A DNA stretch of 64,000 bases from the NCBI GenBank assembly GCA_024224815.1, contig JAAENC010000191.1, positions 1 through 64,000 of the forward strand, in the 5' to 3' direction. A program made the translations under genes and the position numbers. The notes below the pieces were generated by a model. It searched no databases, was not told the origin of the DNA, and worked only from the letters and a program-made list of their open reading frames with translations. The DNA comes from Chloroflexota bacterium (lineage in GTDB: Bacteria; Chloroflexota; Anaerolineae; Anaerolineales; Villigracilaceae). Within the stretch, counting starts at the first letter, position 1, and each line of letters opens with the position of its first letter. Shown here piece after piece: positions 32,627-42,409 of the stretch.

Positions 32627-34600
32627 TTAGAGAGCCTCGTAAACTAATTCGATTAAATCTTTAACAACGACGCTTTCCTCTGCGCCGACGGTTTTAACAG
32701 CATCACTGTACATGGTCACGTCTTTCGGACAAGCGACGATGAAGTCAGTGACATTTTCCAATGCAGCAGCTTCCCGAATGCGGGATTCGCTGGGACGTTC
32801 CTTGATCTCTCCTTCTTCCATCCAGATGCGACCGCCACCTGCACCACAGCAGAGGGCGCAATCTTTATTACGAGGCATTTCGACGATCTCACAGCCGGTT
32901 GCTTCGATTACGCGTCGAGGAGCATCGTAAATACCGTTATAGCGGCCCAAATAACAGGGGTCATGATAGGTGACTTTGTAGCCCAGTTTCTTGCTGAACT
33001 TCAGTTTTCCTGAAGCAATTAATTGGTCGAGCAACTCGGTGTAATGCAAAACGGGATGTCCTCCGTTCGCAGGATATTCGTTCTTGAGCGTGTTGTAGCT
33101 ATGCGGGTCGGTAGTGACGATGGCTTGATAGTCCGCTTTACTCATCGCTTTGATGTTTTTCTCGACCAACATCTCAAAGAGTCCCTCTTCGCCGACACGA
33201 CGCACGTCGTTTCCGGCGTGGTTTTCACCTTTGTACATGATGCCGAAATCCAGACCGATTTGTTGGAAGACTTCGGCTGTTTGCTTGGTGATCTCAGTTA
33301 ATGTAGGGCTGTAGGAGGCATAATCACCGACAAACCACAGATATTCGACTCTTTCTTTATTAGCATTTTTGACTTTTGGCTCCATTCCCTTTGACCATTT
33401 CGCCCGCATCCGTTCAGATTTTCCGAAGGAGTTGCCATAACGCCCTAAATTCGTGAGCGCGGTTTGTAATTCGGCATCTACCATTCCTTCGATGACGAGA
33501 TAACGGCGTAGATCTACGATGGTATCAATATGCTCAATCAGCACAGGGCATTCGTAGACACAGGCGCCGCAGGTTGTGCACGCCCAAAGCACATCTTCGG
33601 GGATCGCTTCGCCCGCCAATTTTGGCTTGCTTCCGTTATGGTGAAGTGAGTCTCGGAGAGAGAGAATGAACTGTTTTGGCGAGAGCGGTGTTCCGGCGTT
33701 AAAGGCGGGGCAGGCATCTTGGCAGCGTCCGCACTCGGTGCAGGCATCGCCGTCGAGGAGTTGTTTCCAGGTTAAGTCGCTGAGTTTGCTAGCGAAGATG
33801 GGTTCACCTTCGGCTGTTTCTGCGGCAGGAGCAAGTGCGCCCATCGGACGATCAAGCTCTGAGAAGAAGGCATTTAGTGGCCCCGTTAATGCGTGCAATA
33901 ATGTTCCTGTCGGGAGAGTAACGAGGGTTAAGGCGACGCTGAGCAGGTGGAAGACCCAGACGCCGAGATGCCAATTGGTCAGGGTTGTTTCTGTTGCACC
34001 GGTAGATATCCAAAGCCGGGCAAGTAGCCAACCAGCCACCGACCAAGCCCCCCAATCCGGGCGTTCTACGGCTAATCTCAGAGATTCTGTAAATAGTCCA
34101 CCCAGCACGATAATCGTGACCATCCACAAGGTCCAGGTAAATCCTTTGTCCAGGGTTAATTTTTCAGGTTTTTCTGCATAACGACGGTAAAACGCCATCC
34201 CCGCACCGATAAGGAAGAAGATGGTGAAGAGATCGAGGGTGAATTTGTAGACAATAAGGGTGTTCCCATGGAGAAATTCAAAGAAATGGTCGTGGACGGT
34301 TGCGAGGGCAGTGCCGAGGAAAAAGACGAAATAGCTCCAAGCGATAGCCGCGTGCATGATGCCGGGATAACGCTGACGGAGAACTTTGGTTTGAACGATA
34401 GCGTATTGGATCAGCCTACCAAGGCGTATGTGGAGTTTGTCCCAGCGAGATTCTGGACGCCCAACCTTCCACCACAGACTGGCTTGGCGGTAGAACTGGA
34501 GGAGCATGATGGCGGCGGCCAAAAACATAATCGCATACACATATAGCTCTGGCTCCCCCCAGCTATGCGGTATTCCCCAGTAGTTTATCCGTTCAGGCAT
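32627..34600 (-). CDS. Membrane-bound CCG Fe-S oxidoreductase, Etf:menaquinone oxidoreductase type
   Basis: A 657-residue protein with an N-terminal NarI-like membrane domain of five or six helices (about residues 20-235), then two [4Fe-4S] motifs (CTECGRCQDACPAFN near 289-303, CTTCGACVYECP near 345-356) and a CCG-type domain ending in ALCCGAGGGRIWME. This layout matches HdrD/DsrK-like membrane proteins known next to EtfAB, which pass electrons from Etf to menaquinone. The soluble half is clearly related to the protein at 36364-37554. It follows etfA by 27 bases. Confidence 0.9.
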   Translation of the reverse strand: MPERINYWGIPHSWGEPELYVYAIMFLAAAIMLLQFYRQASLWWKVGRPESRWDKLHIRLGRLIQYAIVQTKVLRQRYPGIMHAAIAWSYFVFFLGTALATVHDHFFEFLHGNTLIVYKFTLDLFTIFFLIGAGMAFYRRYAEKPEKLTLDKGFTWTLWMVTIIVLGGLFTESLRLAVERPDWGAWSVAGWLLARLWISTGATETTLTNWHLGVWVFHLLSVALTLVTLPTGTLLHALTGPLNAFFSELDRPMGALAPAAETAEGEPIFASKLSDLTWKQLLDGDACTECGRCQDACPAFNAGTPLSPKQFILSLRDSLHHNGSKPKLAGEAIPEDVLWACTTCGACVYECPVLIEHIDTIVDLRRYLVIEGMVDAELQTALTNLGRYGNSFGKSERMRAKWSKGMEPKVKNANKERVEYLWFVGDYASYSPTLTEITKQTAEVFQQIGLDFGIMYKGENHAGNDVRRVGEEGLFEMLVEKNIKAMSKADYQAIVTTDPHSYNTLKNEYPANGGHPVLHYTELLDQLIASGKLKFSKKLGYKVTYHDPCYLGRYNGIYDAPRRVIEATGCEIVEMPRNKDCALCCGAGGGRIWMEEGEIKERPSESRIREAAALENVTDFIVACPKDVTMYSDAVKTVGAEESVVVKDLIELVYEAL

Positions 34601-34627
34601 CGTGTTTCCTCCTCTCTAGAACAGTTC

Positions 34628-35584
34628 TTACTCTATCTCTTCTAGCTGTTCTAGTAGCGGATCAATCAAATCGAAGAAATCAAACTCAACACCGTAAGTT
34701 GCAATATCGAAAATAGGGGCATTGGGGTCCATATTCACGGCTATGATCATTTCACTTTCTGCCATACCTTCTACATGTTCTGGCGCACCACTGATACCCA
34801 ATGCCAGGTAGAGTTTTGGCTTGACGCTTTGTCCAGATTTACCGACCATACGTGATATTGGTAGCCAGCCCTGATCGACAATTGGGCGTGATGCGCAAAC
34901 CGTAGCACCTAGAAATTCGGCTAATTCTTCGGCTAATTCGATATTATCTTCGGTTTGGATACCACGTCCGATTGAAACGAGAATCGCTTCTTTACTGATA
35001 TTCACATCTCCTGCTTCTGGCTCAACATACTTTTTGAGAGTCACGCGTAAATCGTCCAGTGCGGGCGCATTGAATGATTTGATTTCAGGCGATTTTTCAC
35101 TTTGTCCTTCTTCTGCTTTGTAGCCTCCTGGAATAATCGTAACCAGCGTTGTGGTTTCGGCTAAATCACTTTCTGCCATGATCTTGCCGCCACAAATCTG
35201 GGAAATGAGTTTTCCATTGCTGATTTGGACACAAGAGCTGACCAGCGGAAGCGATAAGCGTGCGGAAAGTACACTGGCGACATCTGCGCCGATAGAGGTG
35301 TTTCCGAAGAGAAAAGCGCTCGGTTCATTCTCTTGAATGAGGCTTGCTACTGTTTTCTGATACGCATCGGCGGTGAATTCAGCTAAGGCAGCGTGGTCTG
35401 CATAAATAATATGGTCTGCTGCTAGCGTGGATGTTAAATCTTGTGCATCGTGTCCCAAAAGTACGCCAATAACTTCTCCGCTTGTTCTCTGTGCTAAATC
35501 GCGTGCTGCTGCGAGCATAATATAGGAAATTTCAGCGACTTCACCTTGTAGATGCTCAATGAGAACATAAATATCTTCGTTCAT
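34628..35584 (-). CDS. etfA: Electron transfer flavoprotein alpha subunit
   Basis: A 318-residue EtfA. The N-terminal domain contains ALAEFTADAYQKTVASLI; the C-terminal FAD-binding domain contains GRGIQTEDNIELAEELAE, ASRPIVDQGWLPISRMVG and LYLALGISGAPEHVEGM, close to the family pattern (the usual GAIQH reads GAPEH). It starts four bases inside the end of etfB. The FAD domain is intact. Whether this Etf bifurcates cannot be settled from the sequence by eye. Confidence 0.95.
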   Translation of the reverse strand: MNEDIYVLIEHLQGEVAEISYIMLAAARDLAQRTSGEVIGVLLGHDAQDLTSTLAADHIIYADHAALAEFTADAYQKTVASLIQENEPSAFLFGNTSIGADVASVLSARLSLPLVSSCVQISNGKLISQICGGKIMAESDLAETTTLVTIIPGGYKAEEGQSEKSPEIKSFNAPALDDLRVTLKKYVEPEAGDVNISKEAILVSIGRGIQTEDNIELAEELAEFLGATVCASRPIVDQGWLPISRMVGKSGQSVKPKLYLALGISGAPEHVEGMAESEMIIAVNMDPNAPIFDIATYGVEFDFFDLIDPLLEQLEEIE

Positions 35585-36348
35585 AGCGCACCTGCCTCTT
35601 TAAAAATTGAGATAAGCTTAGCGGCGATTTCCTCTTCATCCCCTTCGATCATTTCAGCCCGTTCAGCGGCCTCGGGTAAATACATGCGCTTGGCACTTAT
35701 CCCACCGCTAAAGTCAAGCTCAGAAATCTCAGCTTCAGCAATTTCAGCTGTTTTCATCATTTGTCGCACTTTAGAAATTGCCACATAGCGGGGAGGTTCC
35801 TCCCCGGCTTGGATACCTAAAACTGCTGGCAAGGTCACTTCCATCTCGCCGATCAACCCTCCTGGGTATTCTTTCCGTACAATAGCTCTGCCTTCTTCGA
35901 GCGTGACGCCAGAAATATAGCCAATATAGGGCATTCCGAGATATTCTGCGACTAAGGGGCCAACAGGTCCATCCAGATCGTCATTGGCTTGTACGCCGGT
36001 TAAAATCAAATCAGGTTGATGATTTTTTGCTGTCTCAGCGAAGGCGTGAGCCAGCGCGTGGTTATTTACGCCCTCTTCAAAATCTCCAGCCAGTTTAATC
36101 ATCCGGTCGGCGCCTTTGGCGGCGGTGGTGAAAAGCATATCTTCAACACCTTCCGTTTCGGGTGCAATTACTGTAACTTCACCGCCTTCTCGTTCTTTTA
36201 GCAGAATCGCTTGTTCAATGGCATGATTGTCGAATTCGTTGATGATCAAGCGTAGCCAATCCCTGTCCAATCCAGTGCCCTCATCGTTGATCTCAAGTTC
36301 TTCAACAAGATCGGGCACCATCTTGACAATAGCTACGATATTTGCCAT
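35581..36348 (-). CDS. etfB: Electron transfer flavoprotein beta subunit
   Basis: A 255-residue EtfB with the family motifs NEFDNHAIEQAILLKE (about residues 36-51), GVQANDDLDGPVGPLVAEYLG (about 117-137) and LPAVLGIQAGEEPPRY. It overlaps etfA by four bases. An AMP or FAD is bound by this subunit in other Etfs. It follows the soluble Fe-S oxidoreductase gene by 15 bases. Confidence 0.95.
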   Translation of the reverse strand: MANIVAIVKMVPDLVEELEINDEGTGLDRDWLRLIINEFDNHAIEQAILLKEREGGEVTVIAPETEGVEDMLFTTAAKGADRMIKLAGDFEEGVNNHALAHAFAETAKNHQPDLILTGVQANDDLDGPVGPLVAEYLGMPYIGYISGVTLEEGRAIVRKEYPGGLIGEMEVTLPAVLGIQAGEEPPRYVAISKVRQMMKTAEIAEAEISELDFSGGISAKRMYLPEAAERAEMIEGDEEEIAAKLISIFKEAGAL

Positions 36349-36363
36349 TACTATCCTCCTTTC

Positions 36364-37554
36364 TTACCCGATTGCTTCAATAAGTAGCTCCAGAATATCG
36401 CTGATAACGAGCGTATCTGCGCCGGAAACAGTTTTTGTCGAATCTTCAAAGCGTGGCGGCTCATAAGGGCAGGCTACGGCCATTACCTCTGCTTCACTGG
36501 TGACTGCCTCCTTGACGCGCCAATCAGACAAGCGTACTTCCCCTTTCTCCCATTGGAAGCCATCCAACCACATGCCACCGCCTCCACCGCCGCAGCATAG
36601 GCTGGTGGTCTTGTTGTGGGACATCTCAACAAGTTCAACGCCAGGGATTGCCTCTAGCAGAGTGCGCGGGGCATCATAAATCCCATTTGCGCGTCCCAAA
36701 TAGCAGGGATCGTGATATGTGATCTTCACATCCCCCTTTCCCTTAAGTAAGGGTTTGATCTCTTCGATCCGTTCAGCCAGAAACTCGGTGTAATGTCTGA
36801 CAGGATACTCAATCCCAAGTTGTGGATATTCGTTTTTAATGGCGTTATAAGCGTGGGGATCGGTGGTGATGATTTCGCCAAATTCATATTTCCCAAAAGC
36901 TTTGCCATTCTTTTCTGCTAGCATTTCAAATAGTCCGCGCTCTCCAGCCAATCGCTGCGAGTCACCATCGCTATTTTCTTCGGGCCCGAGAATGCCAAAA
37001 TCAATGCCTAATTTATGCAGTAATTTTGCAAAAGCTTTTGTGGTTTCTTGCACACGTGGGTGATAGGATGCATAATCGCCAACAAACCAAAGCACATCTA
37101 CCGGGCGTTTGGCTTTTCGCATGATAGGTACTTCAAAATCGAGATCTTCTGCCCACGCAGCGCGCTTACGGGGAGATTCTCCCAGCGGATTTCCGTAGCG
37201 TTGCGAAAATTCCAATGCACTTTGCAACTCGGCGGGAATATTTCCTGCTAGAAGTAATTCTTCTTTGGCACGTGTCATTAAGCCGGGGGTCAGGGGGATG
37301 TTCTTCGGGCAAACTTCTGTGCAAGCGTAGCACGAGACGCACATCCAAACGGAATCGGTATCAAGCATTTCGTCAAGGATGCCAGCACGCATCCAGGCGA
37401 TCATTCTTCCAGGAGGGAAATCCATCAAATAACCGAAGGGACAAACTCCACTGCAATCGGCACATTGCAAGCAGGTTTTGATATTTTCACCATCGGCAAC
37501 TTCAAAAAGGCTTTCATAAAACTCGGTCGTGAAGCCAAGATTTGCTGCAGTCAT
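36364..37554 (-). CDS. Soluble CCG-domain Fe-S oxidoreductase (HdrD/GlpC-like)
   Basis: A 396-residue cytosolic protein with two [4Fe-4S] motifs (CLQCADCSGVCPFG at about 23-36, CVSCYACTEVCP at about 72-83) and a CCG domain (YHDPCYLGRANGIYDAPR, SLCCGGGGGGMWLDG). Its middle and end are very similar to the soluble half of the membrane protein at 32627-34600 (both contain LWFVGDYASY and ITTDPHAYN or a variant), so the two arose by duplication. It is the first gene of the operon and probably an electron partner of Etf. Confidence 0.88.
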   Translation of the reverse strand: MTAANLGFTTEFYESLFEVADGENIKTCLQCADCSGVCPFGYLMDFPPGRMIAWMRAGILDEMLDTDSVWMCVSCYACTEVCPKNIPLTPGLMTRAKEELLLAGNIPAELQSALEFSQRYGNPLGESPRKRAAWAEDLDFEVPIMRKAKRPVDVLWFVGDYASYHPRVQETTKAFAKLLHKLGIDFGILGPEENSDGDSQRLAGERGLFEMLAEKNGKAFGKYEFGEIITTDPHAYNAIKNEYPQLGIEYPVRHYTEFLAERIEEIKPLLKGKGDVKITYHDPCYLGRANGIYDAPRTLLEAIPGVELVEMSHNKTTSLCCGGGGGGMWLDGFQWEKGEVRLSDWRVKEAVTSEAEVMAVACPYEPPRFEDSTKTVSGADTLVISDILELLIEAIG

Positions 37555-37791
37555 TACAAACCTCCCGGGATGCTATTCTTTTTTAATAGAACTTACTTTA
37601 AGTGCGATATTGGATATAGGCCCCTACTTGAGAAGAACAGTCTGTTTCCCAAGTAAATACTCAATTGCTGTGATGTTTTCTTCGATGGATTGTGGGAGAA
37701 AGCAGGATATATTCATTCCTAAATCCAAAAAAATAACCTGTATTAGGTAGTGTTGAAGCAGGAATGAAACAGGTGTTTTCTATCTTTATTA

Positions 37792-37807
37792 TGTGACTTT
37801 AGTCACA
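37792..37807. promoter_or_regulatory. Perfect TGTGA-N6-TCACA dyad upstream of the Etf-Hdr-Mvh operon
   Basis: TGTGACTTTAGTCACA is a perfect match to the TGTGA-N6-TCACA pattern used by Crp/Fnr-family regulators and close to the Rex pattern. It lies about 240 bases before the first operon gene, in a 455-base gap that otherwise holds the terminator of the copper operon at its far end. GTCAC half-sites recur at about 37826 and 37849. Confidence 0.5.
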
Positions 37808-37921
37808 CTTAAAGAGGTAGCTTTTGTCACGCACAGGTGGTAATAAAAGTCACGATGCGAAATCTGGAATAATTTAGTGTGGAAAACTATGAAAATAGCT
37901 TACTATACGATTTTCTTAAAT

Positions 37922-37970
37922 AAAAAAACATCTGGCATTTATATCGGTAGATAATACAAATGCCAGATGT
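37922..37970 (-). terminator. Terminator of the copper-response operon
   Basis: ACATCTGGCATTT (37928-37940) and AAATGCCAGATGT (37958-37970) form a 13-bp stem. On the minus strand it is followed by a run of seven T. It ends the operon whose last gene stops at 38010. Confidence 0.85.
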
Positions 37971-38009
37971 AAAGAATTTACGTGTTCTCGGTTTTTTCGA
38001 TAGCGTTAT

Positions 38010-38747
38010 TTACTGCATCAGACCTTCGTCCAACAAAAGTTGATGAACATCGTTAAAGCTGTCTACTTCTTCTTGGGTCAAGGTGCCAATTTCTACAAGT
38101 GCTGCGAAAATTTCAGGCTGCATTTCATCTACGCTTTTTGCTCCTGCACGAATATCATTTTCTGCCATGTAGGTGTTTAGGGCTTCGTGTACAAGCATGA
38201 AATTATCTGCTTGCTCTTTGTCGATGAATTCTTCTTCAATGGCGTTGTCTACCATAGATTGGTGGTGAGCGCGTTCAAATTCAGGATCGTAGCTTTCGTC
38301 ACGTCCTAAAGCGCGGACGTAGTTAATTGCATCCCAGATTTCGTTTTCTTCAAGTTTGTCTTTGAAGGCAGGCATGCCTGTACCAAACTCGGCACCGCCT
38401 TCGCTAATACGCCAGAAAAGATAGCCATCTGCTGTCATTTGACTGGAGTGTGCAATAAAAGCAGGTGAGGGGTTAAGTAATTTTCCTGTTTGACCATCGC
38501 CCATACCGCCCTCACCATGACACTCAGCACAGCTGATTCTGTAAATTTCTTTTCCTCGTTCTATGGATGCAAAATCTGCTTCGATGGGGCTTTGTATGCC
38601 AGCATAGGGAGCAGGGATTTCAGCGTGGTGCAAGGTTCTCATTAGGTTATCTGAACCCATTCCTCCACCCATGTGGCCGCTTTCTCTTGATGTAGATGAG
38701 CAGGCGGTTAATAGCATGATAAATATCAATACGAGCATTTTTTTCAT
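38010..38747 (-). CDS. Lipoprotein c-type cytochrome
   Basis: A 245-residue lipoprotein with lipobox LLTACS (cysteine at about 16) and one heme-binding motif CAECHG (Cys73, Cys76, His77); the methionine in GTGMPAFKDKL is the likely sixth ligand. The C-terminal 100 residues are helical and acidic, without a family I recognise. It is the last gene of the copper operon, after copA by 19 bases. It probably works at the outer face of the membrane in electron transfer or copper handling. Confidence 0.85.
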   Translation of the reverse strand: MKKMLVLIFIMLLTACSSTSRESGHMGGGMGSDNLMRTLHHAEIPAPYAGIQSPIEADFASIERGKEIYRISCAECHGEGGMGDGQTGKLLNPSPAFIAHSSQMTADGYLFWRISEGGAEFGTGMPAFKDKLEENEIWDAINYVRALGRDESYDPEFERAHHQSMVDNAIEEEFIDKEQADNFMLVHEALNTYMAENDIRAGAKSVDEMQPEIFAALVEIGTLTQEEVDSFNDVHQLLLDEGLMQ

Positions 38748-38766
38748 TTTTGTTCCTTAATACAGA

Positions 38767-41274
38767 CTAAATCTTTGCTTTTCTTAATCTTAGGCTATTA
38801 CTCACAACCGACACAGAGCTAAAAGCCATCGCGAGTGCGGCGAGCATGGGATTAATAAACCCCATCGCAGCGGCGGGGATCAGGATGACGTTGTAGAAAA
38901 ATGCCCAAAAGAGATTTTGCTTGATGGTTTTAAGCGTTGCTCGTGAAAGTTTTACCGCTCGCACAACGCCACGTAAGTCACCGCTCATTAAAGTAACAGG
39001 TGCGGCAGCCATCGCCACATCTGTGCCGGTGCCAATGGCTATTCCTACATCTGCTTGAGCGAGGGCGGGGGCATCGTTAATACCGTCGCCGACCATGGCT
39101 ACAATATTAGCAGTGATTCCACGAGGAGCGTTTTTTTGCGACGAAGTGGTCTCTTCGTTTATGGGATTGCTTCGTCGCAAGTGCGCGCTCCTCGCAAATT
39201 CATTCCCTCTTTGTAATTTTTTAACTTCATCAACTTTACCTTCGGGTAAAACTTCTGCAATTACTTTTTCAACCCCCACCTGCTTGGCAATGGCATTTGC
39301 CGTTTGCTCGTTATCGCCCGTTATCATCACGACATCTAAGCCCATTTCTTTGAGGGCGGCGATGGCTTCGGGGGAGCCATCTTTAACGGTATCTGCTACA
39401 GCGATCACGCCAACAACTTCGCCTTCGACAGCAACAAGCATAGCCGTTTTTGCTTCAGATTGAAGGCGATTCATTTCAGTATCTAAGCCATTTAGCGGGT
39501 ATTCGCGTTCGTTCATCATCCGCAAATTGCCGACGGATACCGTTTTCCCCTCCACTTCGGCTGAAACGCCAAATCCTGTTTGGGACTGGAAATTGCTTAT
39601 TTCGGAGAGAGCAAGTTCACGCGCGGTCGCTTCCGCCCAAATCGCTTCGCCCAGGGGGTGTTCACTGCCCTTTTCAACGGAAGCTGCCAGAGCCAGCAAG
39701 ATGTTTGCATCCCAATTGTCTGCTCTAATAATATCGGTCACAGCAGGCTGACCTTTGGTAATTGTGCCTGTTTTATCTAAGACAACTGTTGTTATTTTTC
39801 CTGCGGTTTCAAGGCCCGCGCTGGAACGGAAAAGGATGCCCATTTCTGCGCCTTTTCCCGTTCCGACCATAACAGCGGTTGGCGTGGCAAGCCCCATCGC
39901 GCAGGGGCAGGCGATCACGAGAACGGCAACGAGATTAACCAACGCGCGTGCAAAAAGGCTGATTTCAGAATCTGCGGGGAGGGGAACAAGATAATACCAA
40001 GCTGCAAAAGTGAGCGCGGCGATAAGGAGCACAGCCGGAACAAACGTGGCCGAAACTTGGTCGGCGAGTTTCTGGATCGGGGCTTTTGACCCCTGAGCAT
40101 CTTCGACGAGCTTAATAATTTGCGCAAGGGCGGTTTCTTTACCGACTTTCGTTGCTTCAAATTTAAGCAAACCCAATTTGTTGATCGTTGCTCCGATTAG
40201 TGGATCGCCAGCTTGTTTTTCTACGGGGAGTGATTCGCCTGTAAGCATCGATTCGTCTATCGCAGAACGGCCTTCGACGACCACACCATCTACGGGGATT
40301 TTCTCGCCGGGTTTAACGATGAGCATATCGCCTACGATCACATCTTCAAGCGGAATATTTTTTTCTTCGCCATCACGAATCACGCGTGCGGTTTTGGGGC
40401 GCAAACCCATCAACTTCTTAATCGCATCACTAGTACGCCCTTTAGCACGCGCTTCGAGAAATTTCCCCACGCGGATGAGGGTAATAATAACGGCTGATGT
40501 CTCGAAATAAACATGCCCGGGCAAAATGCCGAGCATGACGATAATGGAGTAAAAATAAGCAACTGATGAACCCATAGCAACGAGAACGTCCATATTTGCA
40601 GAGCCGTTGCGCAGAGATTTATATGCACCGACATAATATTGCCAGCCAACATAAAATTGAACGGGGGTAGCGAGTGCGAACATGAGCCAATTTGCCCAAG
40701 GCTCGTGTGACCACATTGGGAGCAAGCTAAAATCACGCGCCATCGAGAAGATGAAGAGGGGGAGAGTGAAAATTAGCCCGATAATGAGTAAATGCTTTTG
40801 TGCTTGAATTTCTTTCTCACGTGCTTTGGCTTCTGCGTCTACAGCGTCGCCGCCCAATTCGAGCGAATCAAATCCTGCTGTTTTTACCGCGCGGCGTAAT
40901 TCTGCTTGCGTGATAAGCGTGGGGATATAGTTAACGCGGGCTTTTTCCGTCGCAAAAGTAACTTTTGCTTCAAGTACACCCTCTAGTACATTAAGCGCTT
41001 TTTCAAGACGGCGGGCATCGTTATCATCTGAGAGGCGTTTGATAACTAATTCTGCTTCGCCTTTGGCGATGCCGTATCCGGCGCGTTCGATGCGGGCGAT
41101 GACCGTATCCAAGTTAAGTAAAGAAGTGTCAAGTTCAAAAGTCGCGCGCTCAGATGAAAGATTGACAACGGGCGATTCAACACCATCCAGTTTTTTTAGA
41201 TTACGTTCAACGGAGGCGACGCAGTTGGCACAGGTCATGCCGGTGATGGGGAGGGTGAGTTGTTTTTTATTCAC
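38767..41274 (-). CDS. copA: Copper-translocating P1B-type ATPase CopA
   Basis: An 835-residue copper exporter. An N-terminal metal-binding domain carries GMTCANC; a second one behind it has lost its CxxC. Eight membrane helices, the metal channel motif [10 protein letters not shown], phosphorylation site DKTGT, TGES and HP (SEHPLGEA) motifs, and the hinge GDGINDAP are all present. The GTG at 41274 is preferred because it gives the usual start before the first metal-binding domain; an ATG at 41307 is possible. A 35-residue insertion encoded by a palindromic repeat lies just before [10 protein letters not shown]. Confidence 0.94.
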   Translation of the reverse strand: MNKKQLTLPITGMTCANCVASVERNLKKLDGVESPVVNLSSERATFELDTSLLNLDTVIARIERAGYGIAKGEAELVIKRLSDDNDARRLEKALNVLEGVLEAKVTFATEKARVNYIPTLITQAELRRAVKTAGFDSLELGGDAVDAEAKAREKEIQAQKHLLIIGLIFTLPLFIFSMARDFSLLPMWSHEPWANWLMFALATPVQFYVGWQYYVGAYKSLRNGSANMDVLVAMGSSVAYFYSIIVMLGILPGHVYFETSAVIITLIRVGKFLEARAKGRTSDAIKKLMGLRPKTARVIRDGEEKNIPLEDVIVGDMLIVKPGEKIPVDGVVVEGRSAIDESMLTGESLPVEKQAGDPLIGATINKLGLLKFEATKVGKETALAQIIKLVEDAQGSKAPIQKLADQVSATFVPAVLLIAALTFAAWYYLVPLPADSEISLFARALVNLVAVLVIACPCAMGLATPTAVMVGTGKGAEMGILFRSSAGLETAGKITTVVLDKTGTITKGQPAVTDIIRADNWDANILLALAASVEKGSEHPLGEAIWAEATARELALSEISNFQSQTGFGVSAEVEGKTVSVGNLRMMNEREYPLNGLDTEMNRLQSEAKTAMLVAVEGEVVGVIAVADTVKDGSPEAIAALKEMGLDVVMITGDNEQTANAIAKQVGVEKVIAEVLPEGKVDEVKKLQRGNEFARSAHLRRSNPINEETTSSQKNAPRGITANIVAMVGDGINDAPALAQADVGIAIGTGTDVAMAAAPVTLMSGDLRGVVRAVKLSRATLKTIKQNLFWAFFYNVILIPAAAMGFINPMLAALAMAFSSVSVVSNSLRLRKAKI
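39106..39210 (-). repeat. Palindromic repeat inserted in frame in copA
   Basis: A 105-base segment encodes 35 extra residues between the conserved KKLQ and [13 protein letters not shown]. Its core is a palindrome, with GAGGAGCG and TTGCGACGAAG on one side and CTTCGTCGCAA and CGCTCCTC on the other, of the same family as the repeats at 27.4 and 29.4 kb. The reading frame is kept. Confidence 0.85.
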
Positions 41275-41887
41275 AGTTATTATGCAACTTCCACATTTCA
41301 GGGTCATGCCCTTCGGGGACGTTGTCGCAGGGATTACCCGATGTATATCCGCGTAGTTCGTTGTATTCAGCTACTTGGTCAGGAGTAAGAATCTCCACCA
41401 TTTGCAGATGATATTTGAGATGTACGATACGGAGTTGTCCATAGAGTTCGGCGCTTTTGGTCACATTCTCTTGCAAGAATTCTTCTGTGACCGTGCCGTT
41501 GATAAAGGTGTCATCTATGGCTTTTTCAAGATCAATAATCGCTTCACCTAATTCGATGGCTTCTGTGCGCATCTCTTCATAGAGAGCTTCGATTTGCCCT
41601 TTTTGCTCGGGGGTGACATCAAGCTCGTCTGCTTCGATGGCATCCAAAACGTGGCGTGGGCCAGGATATCCATTCAACTCGGCAGGTTTTGCCATCCCAC
41701 CAAAAGGTGTTCCTGAACCAGCAAGCAGACCTTCAATGTCGGCTTGTGAAAGGGCTTTGATTCCCCTTACTTCTTCTCCTGCATAAGGGGAATGAATCGC
41801 ACTCTCAGCAGCATGACCTGTATTACAGGCTGAGAGTGCCAGACTCAAAAGGATGATCGGGACAATAAAAAGAATAACTTTTTTCAC
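41267..41887 (-). CDS. Spy/CpxP-like periplasmic lipoprotein
   Basis: A 206-residue lipoprotein with signal peptide and lipobox LALSACN (cysteine about 21). The helical middle part ([22 protein letters not shown], and [17 protein letters not shown]) carries the LTxxQ-type motifs of Spy/CpxP proteins, which act as periplasmic chaperones or metal sensors. Its end overlaps the start of copA, and it follows a cytochrome gene by about 40 bases, so a role in copper stress is likely. Confidence 0.75.
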   Translation of the reverse strand: MKKVILFIVPIILLSLALSACNTGHAAESAIHSPYAGEEVRGIKALSQADIEGLLAGSGTPFGGMAKPAELNGYPGPRHVLDAIEADELDVTPEQKGQIEALYEEMRTEAIELGEAIIDLEKAIDDTFINGTVTEEFLQENVTKSAELYGQLRIVHLKYHLQMVEILTPDQVAEYNELRGYTSGNPCDNVPEGHDPEMWKLHNNCE

Positions 41888-41928
41888 ACGGTTTTCTCCA
41901 ATATTCTCTCGTAATTACCAATAATTAC

Positions 41929-42366
41929 TTACTTAAAGGGATCTTGCTCACTGAGGGATTGCTGGGAGTCTAATTGGCTTTGTGTCCACCAAGTTTGAAA
42001 ATAACGGATTACGGCAACGATCTCATCATCCGTCAATTTCTCGCCGAAAGAGGGCATTATTTTCCCGCCATCGGTAATAAGACGCTGAAGCTGGCCATCT
42101 GCGTGATGCCAGGCATGTTCTGAAGAATTCAAAGCAGGCGCAGATTGGATTTTTGCATGTCCTTCCCCTGTAGCACCATGACATGTAGCACAATTTTCAG
42201 CATAAACTTCTTTTCCTAAAAGCAATATATCATCACTGACCAATGCTTCAGAAGGACGATTCTTTTGTGATGTTAGCCATAGCGTTAGCCCAATAATTAG
42301 TACTCCCCAAAAAAGATATATTAATATTTGTCGCTTACGACGATCTTTGCGAACACGAGTATTCAT
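41929..42366 (-). CDS. Membrane-anchored monoheme cytochrome c
   Basis: A 145-residue protein with an N-terminal membrane anchor at about 13-32 and a class I cytochrome c domain: CATCHG (Cys59, Cys62, His63) and the methionine in GKIMPSFGEKL. It lies between the CopZ-like gene and the Spy-like gene. Its role in a copper operon may be electron transfer to a periplasmic redox partner. Confidence 0.87.
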   Translation of the reverse strand: MNTRVRKDRRKRQILIYLFWGVLIIGLTLWLTSQKNRPSEALVSDDILLLGKEVYAENCATCHGATGEGHAKIQSAPALNSSEHAWHHADGQLQRLITDGGKIMPSFGEKLTDDEIVAVIRYFQTWWTQSQLDSQQSLSEQDPFK

Positions 42367-42409
42367 CCGAAAATACCTGCCAATAAAAAATGTTGTTTAT
42401 GTATTAAGA

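Noticed and set aside
33666..34181. Plus-strand open frame opposite the membrane Fe-S oxidoreductase
   Set aside because: Shadow frame without ribosome binding site or family features.
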